NCBI GenBank assembly: GCA_948567375.1 | Contig: OX419761.1 | Location: forward strand, 31,100,243-31,164,242 | From: Lunularia cruciata | Lineage: Eukaryota > Streptophyta > Marchantiopsida > Lunulariales > Lunulariaceae | Direction: 5' to 3' | Length of the DNA: 64,000 bases | Part shown: in pieces, positions 57,651 through 64,000 of the stretch | Position numbering within the stretch: position 1 is the first letter of the stretch | Layout: each line of letters begins with the position of its first letter | Translations under genes and position numbers: made by a program | Notes under the pieces: generated by a model | Database searches by the model: none | Seen by the model: only the letters and a program-made list of their open reading frames with translations | What the model was told of the DNA's origin: nothing

Positions 57651-59790
57651 TGTCAAACGACCATGTACCATTTGGAAGAAGGGATTTTGTTGTAGAGCTA
57701 TCTAAAACTCGTTATGGACCTTGGAATCAATTGACACCATCGTAATTGCCGTTGTGATGAGAAGAAGAGACTTCAAATTAGGTTGTTATGATAGAGCATC
57801 AGGGATGACATGGAACCGACCTGGTTTGTACTCAAGTTTAATGTCAAACAATTGGAGTTGCTCCTCCCATTGATGATGTCAACTCTTCATGTCTTCCTGT
57901 AATACCAAGAGATAGCCATATGATCTAGATGTGAAATTTTGTTTGGTATTATCTAGAATGATGTTATACATGATGGTCAAAATAGATAAGATAGAAGTAT
58001 GACCAAAAGAGTACTTCTACTAATAAGGCAGAAACTGAAATAGACTTGAGAACCTTAGAACCAATAGCTAGACATATGATTTAAAGGTGATAATTGGTTT
58101 GGTAACATCCGGAAGGATGTTACACATGATAGACTAAACAGATCAGAAAGAGATATCATCAAAAGAGGACTTCTACTAATAGAGTAGGAACCGAAATATG
58201 CTTGAAATCTTTGAAGGCAATTTTGGAGGCCTAAATGGATGAATTAGGCCTCAAAAACGTGTGTACTTCCCCCCCCCCCCAAATGGAGGGAAGGCCGGCC
58301 TTCCCTCCCTCTTGATTTGTCTCATGGAGAGCTTTCCAATGGTATCTTATTCACGTGATTCTAAGATTCCTACATGAAGATTCCCTAAAAGATTCCCTCC
58401 AGTCAAAGCTTGTTTGACCAACCAGATAGGACCTAGATCAGACATGTCACCCATCCAAGTAAGTAATCCAAGGGTGGAGCTTGCTGACATGTCACCTATC
58501 TATGTCTCTAATCCTATGGTGGAGCTTCCTTGGAGGAGATCCTCTTTGTCTGTATAATAAAGAGAAGGTGCTCTTTTGGAGCATCGAATGTTTGAGTGTG
58601 AAATCTATGTTTTCTCTCTTCTCTTGTCCTCGGAGTATTGCAGTTCCAAGTGTAAGGTCTGCAACAATGGTTTTTGATCAGTTTACATGACCACTTGTTT
58701 CCCCAAGAGATAATACCTCCATACCTTGGTGGCATATACCATTGCAAGTTGTTCCCGATCGCAAGCAGAATAATTTCTTTCAGTTGTATTTAGTCCGAAA
58801 GACACAAAGGCAATGGGATGTAGTCCATATGGAAATTCCTATTGCAACATAGCTCCAATTGCAAAGTTAGAAGCATCAAAATCAACCACATAAGGTAGCT
58901 ACGGATCATATGGTTGAAGAATAGGTCTTGAAGATACCATATGTTTCCTTTTGGAATGCTTCTTCATGCTTGGTGGTCCATTGGAAGCTTGAGTTCTTCT
59001 CCAAGAGGTCAGCCAATGGTGCAGCCACATGAGCATAATAATGGATGAACCATTGGTAAAAGCTGGTCAATCCATTGAATGCCCATACTTTGGTAACATC
59101 CATTGGAGTAGGCCAATCAATAATGGCCTTGATTTTCTCCTCTTCCATCTTGATCCCCTCTGATGAGATCTTGTGACCCAAGAAGGTAACCTCTTTCTGC
59201 CAAAACGTACACTTTGACTTCTTGTAGTAAAATCTCCATTATTGTAGTTGTCTTAGGACTTCTTAGTACGTGAATCATGTCTTAGGACGTGATTCACATG
59301 TCATGCCTTTGTCTTGCTATAGATTAAGCTATCGTCTAAGAACACCATCATGTCTCAATCCAATAGTCCATCCAATACCCAATGCATATGATCTATGAAG
59401 ATTGTTGGAGCATTAGTGAGCCCAAAAAGTAGAACTCTACACTTAAAATGCCCATACCTTTTGTGAAAGGTAATCTTTTGCACATCCTCCCTATCAATGG
59501 GGATTTGCCATTAGCCGCTACAAAGATCTAATTTGGAAAAGTATTGTGCTCCACTCAATTGATCAAGCAAGTCATTGATCCAAAGCAAGGGATATATATT
59601 CTTCATTGTTTGCTTATTGAGCCCATGGTAATCAATACAAAAACAAAGTCTTCCATCCTTCTTTGGAACAAATAGTATTGGTGCTTCTCAAGGAGAAGTA
59701 CTATGTTGTATGAAGTCCTTCTCCAACAACTCCGTAAGTGTTGTTTGCAACTCCTCCAACTCCTTTGGTGAGAGTCGATAGATTGGTCTA
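57651..59790 (-). pseudogene. Reverse transcriptase and RNase H of E2 (split by a solo LTR)
   Basis: RT catalytic block FLDDSLI at about 59342-59325, then GHKISSEGIKMEEEKIKAI (59180 on) and PLADLLEKNSSFQW, the usual RT connection sequence. RNase H continues on the far side of the T solo LTR (57651-57897). Stops in several places. Confidence 0.82.
57898..58642 (+). repeat. Family T solo LTR inside E2
   Basis: Starts TGTAATACCAAG and ends GGAGTATTGCA, flanked by CTTCC and GTTCC (four of five bases agree). Two U3 units, as in the LTR at 41385. A run of C residues lies near 58267-58278. Confidence 0.92.
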
Positions 59791-60240
59791 CTCACTAGAG
59801 TACTCCTTGGCAATAACTCAATCTTGAAGGGCATATCATGATTAGAGGTAATCCTTTTGGCAGATCATCTGGACACACGTCCAAAAAATCCTTAACTATC
59901 TGATCAACCATTGCTTGATGAGGCTCTTGGCCCTCCTCAAATTGTCCTTGTGCAATTGGCTTGATCCACATTGCAAAAACAGACTTGTCTCTCCCAAAGC
60001 TTGCTCTATGGCTACTTCACTAACAAACTTCTCATCTAGAGACTCATATTTCTTCAAAGCTTGCTCCATGGCTTATTTCCTAGCAAACTTCTCATCTTGG
60101 GACTCATCTCCCTTCAAGGTTTGCTCTATTGCTACCTTCTTGACAAACTTCCCATCTTGGGACTGACTATTCTTAAGTGTCTTACTTAGAGGTGCCAGAT
60201 AGCCTAATTGGAAATTCCTACCTTGGTGTTGTACTTGAAT

Positions 60241-60580
60241 TTATTGTTGGTTCCAAACAAATTGAACCTTATGATGTTCAAGCCAAGGTAGTCCTAGAAT
60301 GACATCATAGTGTAGAGGTGCCACTACAAACCTCATACACTCCAAATACTCCTTCCCAATCTTGAAGGTCATAGGATGCAATGTATGGAATGCAAAACCC
60401 TTTCTACCATCTTCCATCATCAATCTACTTCCAATTACTGGCTTGATAGGAATACACAATTATGTTGTTACTTGCATAGATATACAATTCTTTGAACTTC
60501 TAGAATCAACCAAAATCCTACAACCCCAATTAGATATTGTACCTTGTAAGTGAAGCAAACTTGCATAGGTCGAGCCTTCA
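60241..60580 (-). pseudogene. Aspartic protease of E2
   Basis: Matches the E1 protease at 459-812; YDVILGLPWLEHHKVQF is near 60300. The active-site region lies in a disrupted frame. Confidence 0.75.
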
Positions 60581-60702
60581 ATCCCATTGGAACTAATCAA
60601 GCTCCCAGTAGGCGGCTTGAAATCTCCTACTAGGATTTCTTGTTTCCTTGATCATTCCGCTCCACAAACTCCATTTGGGCAACTTGTCAAGGTCACCTAT
60701 TC

Positions 60703-61535
60703 TTAAGTGGACATTTCAGCAATACAATGTCCAACCTGGCAATAATAAAAACAACCACTATTTTTTTGTAATCTTTCTCTATCTGTTGTACCAAGTGGTC
60801 TCCATTGCAAAGCATCAATCTCCATGGGTGCCGGTTCTTCCTCCCGTGCGTAGTGTACTGGTAGGATTTGTGTAGGTTGAGGTTGAAACCAAGTTGTGGC
60901 AACCAAGGAATCAAAGCACTTAGCCAATTGCATGGCTTCTTCCATGTTTTGTGGTTCCCACATGGTCACCTCCAATTTGGTTTGTGAATTCAAGCCCCTC
61001 ACAAATAAATCCAGAATTACAACTTCTTGTATATCTGGAATCTGTATGATGATGTTTAGAAATTGCATGATGAAGCTCCTTATAGAGCCAATCTGCTTCA
61101 ACTCCGCCAATTTATCTTATACAGCTCGGGTGGCATTTATAGTTTGAAATCAACCAAGTATTGCATCCTTGAATTCTGCCCATATTAAGATTGGTGCAAC
61201 AATCTGTCATTCAACTTGCTCCACTCGGAATCACCACCAAAGTTTTGCCATACCATCCAATTGGCTAGAAGCCAAGAAATTTTTTTTTTTTCATCTTGAA
61301 GATTGGTAGCTTCAAAGTAATATTTGTAGTCAAACACAATATTCTCCACTATGCCCAAAAGATTCTTGCCTTCAAAAACCTTGGGTTTTGGAAATTGGAT
61401 TTGATCTTCTCCATCTCAAATTGGTGCTCTCTCTATGTGTTCTTGTCATTGTTGGACTTGTTCATCCAACAATCAAGTAAGGCTCATCTTGATTTGTTGT
61501 TGCATAGCAATGATATCATCCGGTATTGCCGCCAT
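60703..61535 (-). pseudogene. Gag of E2
   Basis: Same gag as E1, from MAAIPDDIIAMQQQI at about 61535 to the SFIMQFLNIIIQI and GLNSQTKLEVTMWEPQNMEE segments; the zinc-knuckle region follows near 60760-60720. Frequent stops in the N-terminal half. Confidence 0.8.
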
Positions 61536-61805
61536 GGCTACTACTCTATCTCACAACTCCTAATTTATCTAATTTATTAACACACATATGTAGCACATCC
61601 ACCTTTCTCCATAAGTTACAACTGGAAGTATCAAGGGCTCCTCAAACAAGGTGATCATATGTAGAAAATCATGCCCAATGCACAAGGTGATGAATTGTGT
61701 GAATCAATGCTTGGGTAGTACCTAGACACAAAACTCCCAATGATTTGGCAGAAGTGGATTTGGTGGTCCATAAATTCTATCCATCACATCCTTGCTCTGA
61801 CACCA

Positions 61806-62200
61806 AGATCAAGGAGAGAAATAGGAGAATGGAAGCTCACATTGGGATACTTGAATGAGGGAAAACTCCGAATTCCTAGCATGAGCTTTGGCTCTTATAG
61901 GGAGCATACATGACCCTTAAGAAGCTTCTCAAGAAGCTTCCTTGAGCCGCTTTCTTGGAGTGCAAGCCAAGTTAATTGGGAAGCTTCTCAAGAAGCTTCC
62001 TTTTAGAAATTTTTTACTTAGCGTGCAAGCTAAGCTAGTTGGAAACTTCTAGAAGCTTCACTCTAAAATTTATCTACTTGGGATGCAAGCTAAGCTAGCC
62101 GGAAGCTTCCTAGATATTTTTAGAATATTCTAGGCTAATTTGTCTTATTTTCTACTTTGTTATCCCTACTAACTTTGTTGCTAAACTCCATATTAATACA
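61806..62200 (-). repeat. 5' LTR of E2
   Basis: Begins at 62200; the last ~12 bases (CTTTTACA end) are lost. Four contiguous heat-shock units are intact at 62042-62059. Primer site TGGTGTCAGAGC follows at 61805-61794. Confidence 0.88.
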
Positions 62201-62205
62201 CTTTC

Positions 62206-63570
62206 CTCTACCATGTTACATATTGTTACACTTTCCTCCAACTAAAGTAAAGACCACCGCCAAAGTAGGTGAGGTAGCCCATAACAACTAGCATCATGTA
62301 CTCTAGATTTTAGCTCCCTATCCAAGATCTCATATCAAAAATGGACTACTTAAGCCTTGACAACTCCTTGAGTGAAATTCATCAGCCATCTCATGCAAGT
62401 GTTTACCTCATGTAGGCTCTCTTTTGTTGGAACTCCTACAAGCTTCTCAACTTGTTAGTCTACACTCCTTGGTAGTTCTACCTCAAGCATTAGAAGAACT
62501 CCACCATAGAGTTAAACCTTGGTATTGTACTACCTCTTGTAGCGGTACTCCCACTCATAATAGCACCATCTCCAACTAGTGCACCTCTACTAGATACACC
62601 AATGCTACTAGAGCTAGAACTCATGGGTACTATTGATCTACCTCTACCAACCAAGCCTAAAGTGATGGAGATGTAGTTCAAAGACCAATACTTTCTTTAT
62701 AGCTTGATCTCCTCCAAGTGAGCTCTTTGAACTTATGATAGTCATCCATTGGCAGGCCCTCCAAGTGCTAAAACAACCTCTTCTATGCCATGAAGAGTGT
62801 GAACAAAATTAGGTTTTGTGTCTATTGCAAATTACACCAACTATCAAACTCTTGGATGGAGTCATCCAACTGAATGATATCAATTATACTAAAGTAATGT
62901 GTGGAGCCTTTAGAGGCCTCCTAAATCTTATCAATGTCCCACAACAATGGTGCAAACAAACCAAGTGCACTCTCAACTAAATCAACTCTTGTATCAAACT
63001 CCAAATCAGAGTCAATCTCCTCCCTCATTGGTACATGAGATATAGATTGATACTGAGTGCCGCTCTTGTAAACCTATTATGTAATATAGTGATATCTCCT
63101 CTAGAGTCCCCAAAGAACTCCATCATGATAATGTAGCTCAATCCATGACCATAACTACCACAAGTACCGCACCAAGGGTCACCACCAAGTGCCAACATCA
63201 AGTGTCACCACCAATTGAATACCCACTCATTGATGTAGCTCTAATTACAGCAACTTCACTAGGAGAAAGGGTGATATGTAACCTATCATCACAACATGCA
63301 CTCTCATGGTCTACACATCATCACTTCTTATCTCACCGGAGATAAATATAGATAGTCTGATTGGTGATCACTCTAGCCTCGCTACCAAGAGTACACCAAA
63401 GCAACAATGGTCTAAAGTCAAGGCACCTTATACAATCATGGTGCACAAATAGGAAGTAGAGAATAGAGGGAGTCCAATCACAAAAAATCTAAATAAAACT
63501 CTACATCTCATAAATCAACACCAGATTGACTTTATCATCAATGGACATTTGACATAATAGGAGTGCCTAC
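62206..63570 (-). pseudogene. Gag N-terminal part and leader end of C2
   Basis: Colinear with C1 4870-6300 and C3 44310-45690. Short open stretches such as YISITLGLVGRGRSIVPMSS (62690 on) match C3 45200-45250. Cut at 63571 by a family T LTR. Confidence 0.75.
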
Positions 63571-64000
63571 TGTAATACTCCGAGGACAAGAGAAGAGAGA
63601 GAAACACAAATTACACACTCAACATTTGGTGCCCCAAAGGAGCACCTTCTCTTTATTATATAGACAAAGAGGATCTCTCCAAGGAAGCTCCACCATAGGA
63701 TTAGGCGCATAGATAGGTGACATGTCAGCAAGCTCCACCCTTGGATTATTTACTTGGATGGGTGACATGTTAGTCTAGGTCCTATCTGGTTGGTCAAACA
63801 AGCTTTGATTGGAAGGAATCTTTTAGGGAATATTCTTGTAGGAGTCTCAGAATCACGTGAGGTACCGTTGGAAAGCTCTTGACAAGACAAACTAGGGGAG
63901 AATTTGCACATTTTTTAGGCCTACTTCATCTCTTTAGGCCTCCAAAATTGCCTTCAAAGATTCTAGGCATATTTTGGTTCCTACTCTATTAGTAAAAAGT
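63571..64000 (-). repeat. Family T LTR, partial (continues past the window)
   Basis: The plus strand starts TGTAATACTCCGAGGAC, the LTR 3' end in reverse, and runs to the window edge; about 430 of 740 bp are visible. Confidence 0.9.

Larger units (their letters stand above)
55836..62200 (-). mobile_element. Chromovirus element E2 (full length, decayed)
   Basis: LTRs 55836-56237 (3') and 61806-62200 (5'), 5-bp target duplication CTCTC (55831-55835) and CTTTC (62201-62205, one mismatch) inside C2 gag. Between them: primer site, gag, protease, RT, RNase H, integrase, chromodomain. A family T solo LTR interrupts RNase H. Many stops and frameshifts. Confidence 0.93.
35130..63570 (-). mobile_element. 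Family C element copy C2, split by nested insertions
   Basis: Pieces in element order (minus strand): 63570-62206 (leader end and gag), 55830-54888 (gag end, protease start), 41330-35130 (protease to 3' terminus). E2 (55836-62200) and insert X (41331-54887, containing C3) lie between them. At E2 the C2 sequence is duplicated as a 5-bp target site (CTCTC / CTTTC), and the flanking C2 sequences join colinearly with C1 and C3. The 5' end is cut by a family T LTR at 63571. Confidence 0.88.

Noticed and set aside
58267-58278. Poly-C run as a possible i-motif or quadruplex element
   Set aside because: A homopolymer in one solo LTR, not of the same length in related LTRs; more likely slippage or assembly noise.

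Overview
This window looks like nuclear DNA of an early-diverging land plant, most likely a moss or lycophyte. Supporting signs are: the 5' end of a eukaryotic 18S rRNA gene; an intron-containing tRNA-Tyr; an 11-exon short-chain dehydrogenase gene with GT-AG introns; and an intronless aquaporin whose four selectivity-filter residues (His-His-Ala-Arg) match the hybrid intrinsic protein (HIP) type, which I know only from mosses and lycophytes. The species cannot be named from the sequence alone.

Layout. Positions 1-17.9 kb and 35.1-64 kb are nested LTR retrotransposons in various states of decay. About 24.2-33.3 kb is a gene island with a HIP-like aquaporin (minus), tRNA-Tyr (plus) and the SDR gene (minus). 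Between them lie a fragment of ribosomal DNA (18S start plus 5' external transcribed spacer, minus strand) set between TA microsatellites at 17.9-19.0 kb, a solo LTR, and a PIF/Harbinger transposase remnant near 22.5-23.4 kb.

Three Ty3/gypsy families account for most of the repeats. Family C (three copies plus a fragment) encodes gag, protease, a cytosine-5 DNA methyltransferase with unpermuted motifs, reverse transcriptase, RNase H, a DDE integrase and a C-terminal PHD finger. The copy at 42960-52871 is near complete and has a target-site duplication. Family E (two copies) is a chromodomain element whose LTR carries perfect heat-shock-element arrays just upstream of a TATA box. Family T is a second chromodomain element present as one full copy, one LTR-plus-leader fragment, and several solo or partial LTRs.

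The most unusual observation is the end structure of family C. The integrated copy starts inside its LTR (block B) and ends with block A, giving B-internal-A-B-A. The 3' end contains an exact U5/U3 (LTR-LTR) junction, and the integration ends correspond to an 18-bp near-palindrome where A meets B. This resembles the split direct repeats of PAT/Ngaro elements, but it occurs in an element with a DDE integrase and a short target duplication. The primer-binding region is complementary over 15 nt to a stretch of its own LTR, which suggests self-priming. The two B blocks differ only by transitions, and all premature stops are TAG or TGA, as expected from deamination of methylated CG/CHG sites.

Insertion order can be read: family C copy C2 was interrupted by E2 (itself hit by a T solo LTR) and by an unidentified insert X that contains a T solo LTR and the younger copy C3. 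C1 was interrupted by E1.
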